A stretch of 64,000 nucleotides of DNA from Trichaptum fuscoviolaceum (taxonomy: Eukaryota > Basidiomycota > Agaricomycetes > Hymenochaetales > Trichaptaceae): contig CAJSYZ010000003.1 of NCBI GenBank assembly GCA_910574455.1, forward strand, positions 3,409,250-3,473,249, written 5' to 3'. Position 1 is the stretch's first letter, and each line of letters opens with the position of its first letter. A model generated the notes under the pieces. It was not told where the DNA came from and ran no database searches. It worked only from the letters and a program-made list of their open reading frames with translations. Both the position numbers and the translations under genes were made by a program. Shown one piece after another: positions 1 through 18,938 of this stretch.

Positions 1-1447
1 ATGATGAGTTTCTTTCTATTGTGGAAGACATTCCTGAGGAAGATGTCCCCACTGTTATCCAACGCATTCGGGCCCTTTATCATCCCAGTCTTGCTGAAGA
101 CAACAAATTCAAGCTTCAGGTCAGTCCCGTGCCAGATATTTTCTACGGACCTCCCAATACTTACATCTTCTCGTCTACTAGGCATTGACAGGCGTGCTCG
201 TCGAATACATTCTACACATTACATCACCGCCATCGCCAAACTTCACAATTCTCCCATCCCTTGTTCCTCATCTGCACTCCTTAACAACATCCTATCCCAT
301 TGAGTCGGCTAAGCATTTCGTTGGAAAGCTTAAGCTGATGCAGAAAAACCTCAGTCGAGGGTTATCGAAAGGCGCGACTTCTCCTACATCGAAAACGTGG
401 CCGGGCACTTCCGAACTCGCTTTCCTGTGGACAATTACTTACATCTGGCCCACTAGCGATATGAATCATCACGTTGTCTCCCCTGCACGGCTTCTTATGG
501 GCTCTTATCTAGGGCTGTGTCGAGTAAGATCACTCTCCGACCTTGCTAGCGGCCTCTTTCTTTCCTCCCTTTTCCTACGATACGAGGAAGATTCGAAACG
601 ACTAGTGCCTGAGGCATTGAACTTTGTACTGAATGCTCTTCTCCACCTCGCTCCTCACCAATTTACAGATAATGATTCTGTACCGGGATCCTTCCCTTGT
701 CCTGATCTCAACACCCCCACTTGTCGGCATCTTCGCATATCCATCAAAGCTGCAAAGCGCCTCGCCCCTCGACCAGCGAACCTAGTAGAGCTTATGGCAA
801 GAAAAGAATCAGTAGACGAGCAGTCCAAAGTCGACATACTGTTGGTCACTTTAGATCTTCTGGGACGACTTGCAGATATGTACAAAGGATTGGATGGCTT
901 CATAGAGTTGTTTGAACCTGTGGTGGACATCTTGGATGGATTGCATTTGGAATGGGCCGCAGCTCCCTTTAAGGTTGGCCTTCATTCTCTCCCGCTTTTT
1001 GTCTTTGTCACTGATTGCGCTTATCTTGCATCCTAGTCTAAATACTACGAAATCAAGGACTCAAGCAAACGCTTGCTTAAGTTCGCCCGCCAATCAAGAC
1101 GACCTCTTGCATTGCAAGCTCACAAGCCTATACCAATCGCGACATACATTCCGAAGTTCGAGAGCTCGTCTTCAAGTTACCTGCGCAAGAATGATCCAGA
1201 TCAAGAACGCGCCCAGGCTTCTAAGCTTCGTTATCAGTACAAACAGGAACGGAAAGGCGCGATCCGGGAACTGCGCAAGGATGCGCGATTCTTGTCGTCT
1301 GTAAAGATGAAGGAGCAATCAGAAAAGGACCGAGCGTACTCGGAGAGGATGAACAAGGTATTCAGCTCATTAGAGAGTGAGCAAGCGGAACAAAAGAAGA
1401 TGGATAGGGAGAAAGCGAGGGAAAAGAAGAGAGCCGGGAGGAAATGA
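1..1447 (+). CDS. NOP14: Nop14 ribosome biogenesis factor, 3' part
   Basis: C-terminal portion of Nop14, a nucleolar protein of the small-subunit processome needed for 18S rRNA maturation and 40S assembly. The 5' part lies outside the window. Visible exons are 1-119, 182-973 and 1037-1447, joined by GT-AG introns of 62 and 63 bases with consistent frame. The middle exon is helical with the typical Nop14 features, including a SLGDLASG-like stretch written here as SLSDLASG. The last exon carries the highly charged family signature: KGAIRELRKDARFL, followed by a run ending in AREKKRAGRK. It converges with the oxygenase gene across 235 bases that hold no other gene. The family call is strong because both sequence and length of this tail fit Nop14. 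Confidence 0.93.
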
Positions 1448-1682
1448 GTGGCCTCTATTTCATGCGGCTGACTATTATAGTGAGATTGGCTGTAGCTATG
1501 TATAATTTCTTCGGTGTGGGTACTTCAAACTGTAAGTCACCAGTTGAAGTGCTTACTCGTCATTCAGACCTTCGTGAATAACCCCAGCATCACTGCTTGA
1601 AACCCCATCGAATAATTATCATATGCATGCCATACAAACCACAGGCTTCTTGACTATATAATTGTTTGCCGTACCAGGTCAC

Positions 1683-3156
1683 CTAATCCGAGTCCGACTC
1701 AGAGTTTGACGTTCTTCGCCTCTTGCGAACAGGATCTATGTGAGGTGTTGCTCTGTTCTCCACAGGGCCGATGTGAACAATAATGCAAAACTGCCCATAC
1801 ACGTACTCAGTCGAAACGCTATTCCCGTATGCGGCATAGGGAGCTTTGATCTGATTAAAAGATGTCCTCTTCGTTGCCCATAGTACTTCAAAATCCACGG
1901 CGTAATGACGACGTCGGGAGCCGTAATTCTCCACAACTTGAGCACCTTCGTTCTCCCGCAAAGATTTCGAGATTGACTCATCATAATCTAGCATGAGCTG
2001 ATCGACTTGTGGCTCATGATCCAGAAGTAGTCCACACTCATAGGTGGAATAGAACATATTGACGTGTGCATCCAAGCCCAGCTCCTGACAGACTTTGAAA
2101 ATAACTGCGTCGATTCCCTTTAGAGACTTCTTCAAGCGGTCCAGCTTTGTGGTTTTTGTTGGCTTGGTCTCAATAGGATATTCGTGATTGAGACCGAAGC
2201 CAATGTGTCCTCCTTCAGGAAGGAAAGTTGGAATCTTCAGTAAGTCCTGCAAGGCAACTGAGAAGGAGGTTTCGATCGGTGGCAATGTCCTAACAATCTG
2301 CGCCTTTTCGTTGGAATCTCCGTCGTTGAAGTAAAGATTGTATGTAATGGTCACCCGATGTCCAGACGTGACGGTTGAAACTTCGTGCTCGACGTCACTG
2401 AAGAAAGCAGCATAAGCGATTTGTGGATTTTCAACCGAATGTTCGGATATGGCCTGTGCGGAATCAAAGGTCCATTCCGAATCGCCGTGTCGCAGCAAAA
2501 GTGCACCTCCCTCATGTCGAGCAGGAAGTACTACAACCAAAGAACCAAACATATTTGGACCACGAGGAGTGTCCTTATGTGCCTTGAAGAAGGAGCCCTT
2601 TCCTACACAGGTTAGCACGACGATAAAGACTGATGACGAACAAAAAGTACCATATACATTGAGCTTGTACAATTCAGCTCTGATTTGACGCCCGCACTGG
2701 TGTCCCGGAAGCAAGTCGTATCGTATCGTCTCCATGATACTTGAATTTGCACTGTCGACATCGAGTTTCGGCGAGAAACAGGTTGAGTCGAGCTTCCCAG
2801 CCTTACGATACGACTCGTCCAATACGTCCTTCTGATCCAAGCCAAATGATGCTGGATCACATATTGCGGCTAGGTGCTCAAGAGCCTCATCAGAAGCGGC
2901 GAGAAGATCTAGACGCCTGAAGGAAGTATTAGACAGAGCAAGAAGGAACTACAACAAAAGCTGACCTAGAACTATCTTCCTCTTTTCCATAATAAAGGAT
3001 GAGCTCGTCTTTGAGAACAGGCAGTACACCGGAGCAGTACGGGGGCCTTTTTTCGACAAGTGAGTTGCGTAGTGGTTCTAGTTGAGGGGCGAGAGGGGTA
3101 TTGCCTTGTTTCAGTTCTTCGGAATCGTCCTCGTCAGAATCGTAGTAGTCAGACAT
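1683..3156 (-). CDS. 2-oxoglutarate/Fe(II) oxygenase-like protein (prolyl 4-hydroxylase fold)
   Basis: Predicted non-haem iron oxygenase. Exons 3156-2966, 2916-2651 and 2602-1683 join in frame to about 458 residues, with introns of 49 and 48 bases. The second junction restores the core string VYGKGSFFKAHKDTPR. That string contains the metal-binding H-x-D (HKD). A distal histidine lies in DVEHEV, and the 2-oxoglutarate-binding arginine is probably the R of SGHRVTITYNLYF. The N-terminus is very acidic (DSDEDDSEE) and the C-terminus ends in KRRRTSNSESDSD, a likely nuclear localisation signal, so I infer a nuclear protein. The substrate is unknown. Many basidiomycetes carry several such genes. 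The start was chosen because the first Met opens the acidic tail. Confidence 0.82.
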
Positions 3157-3250
3157 TATAGTGGTTGATGAGGAAGGCCGTTGCTGAAGACAGCAATCAC
3201 TATCACCTGCTCAAGTTTATATCCACGCAAAGGTGGGCGGCAATCTAGAG

Positions 3251-3402
3251 CATCACCCGAGATCAAGAATATATGTGGCCCTTGTATTCGCGTTAGAGTC
3301 AACGAGATTGCACCAACCTAGTGAAAGAGAGTTACCGGTAATCAAGTACATATGTGGCTCTTGTTCTCGAGTCAAAGACAACGGTATCACCCTAACTTAG
3401 TG
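3251..3402. repeat. Imperfect tandem direct repeat, two units of about 75 bases
   Basis: The unit at about 3251-3325 and the one at about 3327-3402 share an ordered series of blocks: ATCAAG, ATATGTGG, CTTGT, TCG, GTCAA, CAACG, then ACC and AACxTAGTG. By eye they agree at roughly three quarters of positions with small indels. They lie in the upstream region of the oxygenase gene, and no coding frame explains them. Confidence 0.6.
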
Positions 3403-3746
3403 GATTGAAGCTGGGTGGATCAGTTACAAGTGATCACTGCAGTGTAAGGCGAGAAAAGGCCGTCCCCGATGTGCAGGGCAAAAGCTGTTCCCTTGATAAT
3501 GGACCTATGTAGTACGAAAGACTATCTGATTTGACCATAGCGCCACTTATCCGAGGAAAGGAAACCAGACCAAAGGCCTTTAAGAAGTCACGGACGTCTT
3601 GAACACGTAGGAATGGATGCGATGGATCGAGCACAGCGTTCAAGGGCAGACCATGGGCCCAGTTGAAGTACATAGGTCGCTACTGGCAGCTTCAAGTTCA
3701 AGTTGAAGATACGCGACAGCGAGTACAGAGTTCAGGGCAGGCTTAG

Positions 3747-3752
3747 ACGCGT
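3747..3752. promoter_or_regulatory. ACGCGT (MCB-type) box upstream of ATR kinase
   Basis: A perfect palindromic ACGCGT lies 184 bases upstream of the chosen ATG of the ATR-type kinase. In yeasts this element binds MBF and drives G1/S transcription of DNA replication and repair genes. Its use in this organism is inferred. Confidence 0.45.
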
Positions 3753-3935
3753 TGACTCAACTCAACCGCCGCGTTCATTTGACTTCCTCGTACTACGCTC
3801 ATCCATCATAGGTCAACTCGTACGCCCTACCAATGTCATATCAATGCTTTGATTATTCTGACAGCCCAACACCTTTCGGTTTCAATTGAACCTCATTCTT
3901 ATATTTTATCTTCAAGACAAGGACACAGCCGGAGC

Positions 3936-12423
<8,488 letters not shown>

Positions 12424-12534
12424 AACTATGTATATAATATCTCTTGCATCAACGCTCAATCATTGCCATCATTGTATCATTATGCTACATAAGATCAAAC
12501 ACACTGTAGAGTACATACTCATGTCAAACTTTAT

Positions 12535-13476
12535 TCATTGCTCATTCAATTCCTTCTTCAGCTTCGCTAGAAGATTCTCTTTCTCGATGAGAATAGCTCG
12601 CCATTTATCTTGTTCAGATATGACTTGCTTCCGTGCCTTCTCCAACCGCTCTGCCTCTTCCTGAATCATTGCCACTGTGAACTCTGGCGTGCCTTGTATT
12701 TTAGTATCTCCAATCGAATCCGGGTTGGCAAGGTTGAAAGGTACGGGCCGCCTTTTCGCTTTCGGGAGCGGCGTGGGCGGATGAGCCGTGAGGGTATTCA
12801 GGAAAATTTGAAAAGGGTCGTTGAAAACCACTTCATCGTACTGCCACGAGTGCACAGGGCCAGCCTTCACTGCAACTTCTGGTGGCGGAATCTCCGGTTC
12901 TCCGCTGCCAACGGCAGTCCAAGGGTGCAGCTTGAGATGATGGTAACAAGTGACAAACTTTTCGCCACTATCCGGGACGAACGTTATTTTGATCTGTATC
13001 TCGAACTCTCCCCATCTACAACAAATATTAGTATGGAATTTGCATACGAAAAAAAGACCATGAAACACACCCTGTCTCTGTGACTTCGAAGGGAGGTTTG
13101 TCGATATCTACGAGAGAATAATATGCGTTAATGTCAGTAAAGTTGGGAAATAGTCGAAGAACTCACTCCGCGTAGGATTAGTATAGGTCTCGTGCAACTT
13201 GAAAGATACCCTCTTGATGAAGTAGCTAAGATCATCAGCCCCGCCCACTACATCTGAATCTGGTGCGGACGCTGCGCTGCGTACTGCAACTGTCCATCTG
13301 TGCGTGTGGTCGGGTGGACAGGATTTGCGCTCTTCTGGCGTTAGCACTACCGCTGTGTTTCCATAGATGATTGGTCTGTATATACTCAATCCCTAAGGTG
13401 TTTAATCGTCAGAAATAGTGTAGAGATGAATGAAGATTGTTAGGCTTACCCGGACTCGAACTCGGTCGTTGGACAT
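12535..13476 (-). CDS. YAF9: YEATS-domain protein Yaf9
   Basis: Shared subunit of the NuA4 acetyltransferase and SWR1 remodelling complexes, which reads acylated histone H3 through its YEATS domain. Exons 13476-13450, 13392-13167, 13107-13071 and 13015-12535 join in frame to 256 residues, close to yeast Yaf9 (226). The tiny first exon encodes MSNDRVRVR. The next opens with the family motif RPIIYGNTA. Further hallmarks are HTHRWTV, the YFIKRVSFKLHETY segment and GWGEFEIQIKI, the last created by the third splice. The C-terminus is a charged coiled coil, as expected for docking in the complexes. Its start is only 130 bases from that of COX7A on the other strand, so the two probably share a bidirectional promoter. 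Confidence 0.95.
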
Positions 13477-13606
13477 AGCAATTGCTGCGACGGAGGTTGC
13501 AGGAACTCAGGGGGACGGTGAGGCCGGATTTGGCCGAGCCTCATCCGGACTCGTTGAATCGCGCTATAGCGCTTCTCCTCCACCATCCACCGTCGCCCAT
13601 CTCACC

Positions 13607-14031
13607 ATGGATCAGCTCGCAAAGAGTGAGTTTATACTGTTCGGAGCTACTCCTTGAATTACTGAAGCTTTTCTGCAGTCCCCAACCATGTCTTGGAGAA
13701 GCAGAAGCTCTACCAGGTGCGTGCTCTGGCTTTCAAGTTATTCCTCATACCGCAGATGTATTTAATTTCCATCCATCCAGAATGATACCAGGCCTCTCTA
13801 CTGGCGCCCACCCCGTTCTCGCCTCTATTTGAGTGTGTAGTCACGTAGCTAGCAACCATATTGAATAGCTAACCATCTCTCAGACCTCTGGTTCGCTGGC
13901 CTCGCGGTCGGTCTGACTGGAATCACATACGGTTCCTACCAGATGATCAGGGTGCGTTGCCTGTACCATTTTCACTCGCTCGAACATTGCACTGACTCCT
14001 CGAATAAAAGGGAAAACCGAAGGAAGCCTAG
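13607..14031 (+). CDS. COX7: Cytochrome c oxidase subunit VIIa (Cox7-like)
   Basis: Small inner-membrane subunit of respiratory complex IV. It is cut into five exons, so no long open frame shows. The spliced product is 65 residues, starting MDQLAKIPNHV and ending IRGKPKEA. Family features are EKQKLYQ, then TRPLYWRPPRSRLYL on the matrix side, then one membrane helix (WFAGLAVGLTGITYG). Yeast Cox7 is 60 residues with the same order of parts. Exon 1 is 13607-13625 and the last exon is the 21 bases after the AG ending at 14010. It lies directly upstream of COA3, a cytochrome oxidase assembly factor, on the same strand. Confidence 0.88.
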
Positions 14032-14436
14032 AACGCGTTCAAGCAGCTAGGCGAGTCAAAGACATAGACATACTTAAACTACAATTCTCTTGTTGTAGCC
14101 AACTGGCCTCCTGCATCACACAACCAATTACATCTCTTATTAGGCACATGATTACAATGTGCTAGTGACTTTCTCTGCTGGAAAGGTTATGATATATATT
14201 CACCCCACGAATCTGGTTCAATGGACTGCACTCCGAGGATTGGTCTACGAATAAAATGAATGCCCATAGTGCTTGTGACGGTAGTAGATGCAGATTATGA
14301 GCCTTAACAGCACGCTGAAAGAGCTTTGAATACATAAACTCAAGTTGAAGAACAGAAATATATGACGAAAGTATGAATGATGTAGCGGGTACTGTCGGAG
14401 GAGGCTCACTCAAGGCTCACTCAACCTCAAACGGCC
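14032..14436. other. Gap between COX7 and COA3
   Basis: About 400 bases between two same-strand genes, presumably the COX7 3' end and the COA3 promoter. I see no gene, RNA or repeat in it. Confidence 0.4.
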
Positions 14437-15065
14437 ATGTCTGGCCTCTCGCGACGTGCAGTCGATAAACAATACCGGCCAAAGGGTTTCGTAAGTCGTC
14501 TTTCTCCTCCTCGTCTTCATATAAATCAAATCTCAACGCTCTCAGATGACTGACGCAATGGAATTGAAAAAAAATCATATAGGGACTCTCTCCAGGACTC
14601 CAGCGTGCGCGCGCGCCTTACCGCGTCCGAAACGCACTGACCGGCCTCCTCGTCGGCTCATTCGCTGTCGGCGTCTGGTGGTACTCCATCCGCGCTGTGA
14701 AGCAGGACACGTTCGACGACGTCGACGAAGAAGCGAAGGCCCTCCTTAGCGCGCGCCTCGGCGACGAGAAAGCGCAAGCTACTGCTCCTGCTTCTATAGC
14801 CACACCATCCTCCCCAAGCTCGTCGAATGGCATTGTTTCCCAGTCTCCCCCTACTGTCCAAACAACGCCTGCAACTACTACCAATGCCTCAACACCTGCG
14901 CGAGAAGGAGTAGCGGCCGCGGGCGACGTACGCGGAGTATTGGCTCGTTGGCTTGTCGAGCGGCACCCGCGCGTCTTGCACCCGGGTACGAAGACGCTCA
15001 TCTGGGGTGCTCCTCCGGTGGATCGGGTAGGCAGGTTGGGGGATGCATCAGAGAAACGGACATGA
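14437..15065 (+). CDS. COA3: Cytochrome c oxidase assembly factor 3
   Basis: Coa3 is a mitochondrial inner-membrane protein that binds newly made Cox1 and controls its translation and early assembly. Exon 14437-14490 (18 codons) joins exon 14583-15065 in frame, giving 178 residues. The junction region reads GLSPGLQRARAPYRVRNA. One membrane helix (LTGLLVGSFAVGVWWYSI) follows, and then the diagnostic VKQDTFDDVDEEA. The intron acceptor at 14580-14582 is supported because a stop would otherwise interrupt this frame. Known Coa3 proteins are usually about 80 to 120 residues. Here a Ser/Thr/Pro/Ala-rich tail extends it, ending in a conserved-looking segment LARWLVERHPRVLHPG. A 163-codon open frame on the opposite strand is treated as a shadow. 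Confidence 0.87.
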
Positions 15066-15672
15066 TCCAGCGTCTGTGTATACTTCTTTTCTTCTAATCC
15101 GAATGCCATCGCACTCTACTCTGTTTTGAATCTGCATGCTGTGTACACCGCACCAAACAATTTTCTGATGCGAACGTAACGCCAGGCCCAAGTTTTACAT
15201 AAATAAGCACAACTTTATTCAAGCAAGTAAGCGATCTTTCAAGTGAGTCTACCATGGCTAAACAAAATATACACAACTCAACACATATTCAACATGAAAG
15301 CAAGAAGATAGCACATGTATCGAGGGCGACTGAAAGCACTTCGATAGCATGACACGACAACGTCAAGGGGGGAAATCATAAACGCATTCTGAACACAAAA
15401 AAAGAACGTGTGATATCTTCACGACTGAGACGTCTGAAGTACACGCATAGTAAGAAAAGGGTCCTTACTTCCTATCCTGCAATGCCTGCACACAGTTGCC
15501 GGCTGGGTTGTCGTGATCCAGTTTCAGCGGGCAAACGTCTGAAGGACCATGCGAACACGGAGTTCCTGGACTCATTCACACTGTATAAAGAGAGTCCGTT
15601 AGGTGCTCGTGTCCGAAAAAAGACAGAACAAGAGATTGTTTGATCTGTAAGGAAGACTGACCCATTCAATAC
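15066..15672. other. Convergent gap between COA3 and the RNase III gene
   Basis: About 600 bases between two 3' ends. Open frames of 65 to 77 codons are present, but none resembles a protein family or has supporting splice structure. I see no RNA gene. Confidence 0.4.
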
Positions 15673-17606
15673 CTATTCAACAACAAAGCCGAGGTTCACG
15701 AGGCCCTCTTTCGCAGCGGCGTTCTGTGCAGCCTTCTTCGTCGTGCCTAGCCCCATTGCGATAAACTTGTCATCAACAATGCATGTCGCTTTCCAGCGCG
15801 GGGTCGAGCGCGTCCCTGGGCCCGGCTCCTTAGAGTAGCTCCACTCGACACTCTTGCGCAGTTGCTGGATGCGCTGGTTAAGCAGTGCAAGATGGCCTGT
15901 CGCCAGCTTATTCACGCCATTGGCACGCCCCAGAGGCGGGATATCATCGTCCGATGTCCCGCTTGTCGAACTGTGGCCAGAAGCGCTGGCCACCGCAAGC
16001 TCGGCGGGGACCCACACACCGCTGTATGCGATATCTGGCGATACGGGCGATGGCAGGGCAGGCTCTGGTGGAGGGAGGCCATGCTGATCACGGACGATGC
16101 GATAGGCCTCCTTGATATAGGGCTCGAAAAGTGCGTATAGCCAACTCCGTGCGACCTCGATGCCGCGATCGAGGTAGACTCCGCCGACGTAGGCCTGCAG
16201 AAGCAGTGCCAGAGATATCAACCTCAGAGGTCAGGCGCGCCCACGACATGGGAAGTTACTCACCTCAAGAACGTCCGCTGCCGAAGAAGGGGAAAGGGGT
16301 TACCAAGGTCAGTTTGCGTCGCTGATGATGACGTTGCCTGAGCCAAAGACCTAGCTCACCTTGGACCTTGACAGAGGCTTTTAGACTCGCAGCCTGTGCG
16401 TGGTGGAGCCTCAGATTTCCTGGCAGTCTGTAGTCGACAGATCTGGGCAAGACGACGCCATGTTGAACAAATATATAGAGATTTTGTGAAAAATATTTCT
16501 ACCCACATTCCAGACAACGTCTTGTTACCGACGACCATTGCTCGAATTTTCTAGCGACGCGGCGGTCGGGGGGATGGCAGCGATGGGCGTAAGCATGGGG
16601 CCAGCATTGGGAACATCATTGGTGGTGGTGGCAGGAGGAAGAAAGACGTTGTGAAGCGGGGGGAACGAGGTGAAAGGGGTGAATGTTACGTTACTATCTT
16701 CAGACAGTCCTTATAGAGAAGATGATAGTTAAACATACAGTCGCTGGGCCGACCCTCAAATGCGGGTAACGCTCATTGATAAGGCTGGTAATCATAAGAC
16801 TAAGTACCGAGTCGCCCAGATGCTCAAGACTGACTCGGAGCGATAGACGTGGGAGGCAATGTTAGCGAAGTGTTACGAACAGCAGAATCAATCCGAAATG
16901 CCGCAGCTCGGAACGGACGCAACAAAAATTACAATAACGCCGGGGTAGGCCAGGATAGAGTTCAGGAGACTGGCACATGGATACTTACACCTCATTGTCC
17001 GGTGATGGATCATTCGGCGAGTCTTCAAACACGTTCGACGGACGCGCATAGTAAGATCGGTGGGTGAAAACCCGGCGATGCGTTTCCTCATTGGCAATGT
17101 TTGGCAGAGGGGGGTGTCCTTGCGGCCCTAGGTCAAGTCTACAAAATGCGCGTCAGCACCCAAAATTGCTGGAAGGGGTGAGTTTGTAGGAAGAGACTCA
17201 GAGAGCCTTTGTCCTTTGTTCAGACGCACATGAGGCCTACCATATTGTATTCAAGCTCGTCGGGAGGCTCTTGAAGCAAGGTTAACGGCGGATAAGCGGA
17301 GTCGGGGTCGCCGGTCGTTTCGAGCAGCTGCTCTTGGTCAGGAGAGGCTTGATCAGAGGAGGAGGTAAACAAGCGATGTGTGGGGGCGAGCTTATAATCA
17401 TTCTGATTGAAAGAAGGGCTGAGTCGACTCTCCGCCAATCTCCGCCCGAGAGAGTGAGCGAGGTCATAACGAGCCTTCGAGATAGGCGAGACGGAGTGTG
17501 CAGGACACTGGAACTGCTTTGGCAGGTATACGTTAGCGCGCACGGTGGCTCTCCGTAGACAATGGCAGGACCGGAGGCTTTGGGAGTTGAGTGTAAGGAG
17601 ACACAT
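15673..17606 (-). CDS. RNase III with C-terminal dsRNA-binding domain
   Basis: Double-stranded-RNA endonuclease. Seven exons (17606-17230, 17138-16989, 16829-16739, 16550-16507, 16442-16360, 16277-16264, 16194-15673) have consistent splice phases and total 426 residues. The RNase III signature appears across a splice as NEVLEHLGDSVL, and the second catalytic pair as ADVLEAYVGG, so all four metal-binding acidic residues are present. IRAMVVGNKTL and YRLPGNLRLHHAQA are typical of the fold. The dsRBD follows a Ser-rich linker (WKATCIV ... TTKKAAQNAAAKEGL). One domain plus a dsRBD resembles yeast Rnt1 or fission yeast Pac1, but a mitochondrial ribosome-linked relative (mL44-like) is possible because of the Arg/Ser-rich N-terminus. 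The start is the least certain point. One coding exon is only 14 bases. Confidence 0.86.
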
Positions 17607-17919
17607 AGATCTGAGATCCTAACGGCACTCAGCCGCGTGCTCGCAGAGACCGAGAGACAATCCGAGGAGTTTTGATGTCTCTGCAATTCAGCTTGCCAGG
17701 AACAATTGTTGTGTTAACTGCAGTCCGCCTTGGTTTCAACTTGCCTCGATCGCAGGCCCGGGAACGTTGTGGTCGCTGCACACACCCATTTCATTGGCAC
17801 GGCAGATCCTAACCTGATACACGCCGTCCCTGCACCTTTCTGGGATCTGGTGGCTTCGGGCACAATAATCTTGTTCTAATCATACAATCTATCAACATCT
17901 TCCATGTATCGCTCCTCAA
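17607..17919. other. Gap between the RNase III start and the MET16 end
   Basis: About 310 bases, presumably the RNase III promoter. A 37-codon plus-strand frame starting at 17561 overlaps the RNase III first exon and has no support as a gene. Confidence 0.35.
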
Positions 17920-18938
17920 TCAAGCAACAGACCCAATAGTATCAATAACAGGCGCGCTATTCCCGACTGCATCCCCTCGAGCTTCGTCTTTTTGTCGCAG
18001 TTCTGCTTCTCGCTGTTGTGAGAAAATCGTCAGGCACTCTCGCTCTCGCCAATCAAAAGCACCTTCCCGCAAAAACAAGACATACCTTTTTCTTCAGCAT
18101 CTGCAGTCTCAGCGTAAAGTAGTCTTCATGCAAACCACATTCGGTTTTCTCCGTCCGTCCTGCCCACCGACCCGCTCGCTCGCCTTCGTCACCCTCGCCA
18201 GACTTCTGCGTGCTGTGCCAGTCTCCGACACTCTTGTAGCCCTGACCAAGAAGCGCGTTTCTCGGGACATCGTGCGCCTCGACGTAGGACTGAACTGCCG
18301 CGAAATTCCACGAGTACAGGGGATTTAATTTGAAGAGCCCTGTCGAGTCGACTTCCAGTGGCTGCAATGAACTTCTTGATGCACCTTGCGATGCTCGACG
18401 GCCGGTGATCACGGATTTCACGCCGAGTTCTGCATAAGCTCTCCGCGCCGGCTCGACCTTCGCAATTCAGTGTTCAGCCGTCTCTATCTTATACACATGC
18501 ATCGTATGCCCTCACCTTGACCAGATAGTCGTAAGTTGCCTCGTCATTCTCCCATAAACGCTCGCCGTGTTTCCGCTCGAAGTCCTCGGCTGTCTCGCAG
18601 TCCTGGGGCCTGTATACGTTCACCTCCCGTCCATATCGTCGCTTCACTTCATCCACGAGCTCGAGCGTCTCCTTGAAGTGATACAGCGTGTCGATGAAGA
18701 TTAACGGCGGTGGGTCACTTGTGATCTTGCTGAGCATGTCTAGCTGTACTAGTCCAGTGAGCCCGAACGCCGTCGTTTGGTGAAGTTTTGGCAGATGCTC
18801 GAGACCCCATCGTAAGATATCTTCTGCAGTTAGCGTGTTCAGGTACTTGTTGATCCTGTCTAACTCTTCTGGTGTAATCGGGCTCTGCAGCGGCTTCTGG
18901 AAGTACGGTTCCGAGCCTGAGGACACAGGGACCGGCAT
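17920..18938 (-). CDS. MET16: Phosphoadenylyl-sulfate (PAPS) reductase
   Basis: Thioredoxin-dependent PAPS reductase of sulfate assimilation: it reduces PAPS to sulfite and adenosine 3',5'-bisphosphate on the way to cysteine and methionine. Exons 18938-18516, 18457-18086 and 18012-17920 give 295 residues in frame, close to yeast Met16 (261) plus a short tail. Seen motifs are AFGLTGLVQLDM in the nucleotide-binding region, FIDTLYHFKET, SVITGRRASQG, LNPLYSWNF and the catalytic C-terminal KTECGLHEDY with the single active cysteine of the PAPS class. The extra C-terminal residues after LKKK form a charged tail. It diverges from SPT3 across about 410 bases. Confidence 0.96.

Larger units (their letters stand above)
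3157..3935. other. Divergent intergenic region upstream of oxygenase and ATR kinase
   Basis: About 780 bases between two divergent starts. It holds an imperfect direct repeat (about 3251-3402), a CTTCAA/TTGAAG-rich palindromic motif at 3690-3708 and an ACGCGT box at 3747-3752. A 79-codon open frame on the minus strand (3434-3673) has no recognisable family, and I do not call it a gene. Confidence 0.5.

Noticed and set aside
3434..3673. 79-codon minus-strand open frame upstream of the ATR kinase
   Set aside because: No family resemblance, no splice partners, and it lies in the region of promoter elements and repeats; chance is enough to explain it.
14618..15109. 163-codon open frame antisense to COA3
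   Set aside because: Arg/Ser/Pro composition typical of an antisense shadow of GC-rich coding DNA; COA3 has a clear family motif.
17561..17674. Short plus-strand frame starting MAGPEALG opposite the RNase III first exon
   Set aside because: Only 37 codons, overlaps a supported gene on the other strand, and has no homology I recognise.
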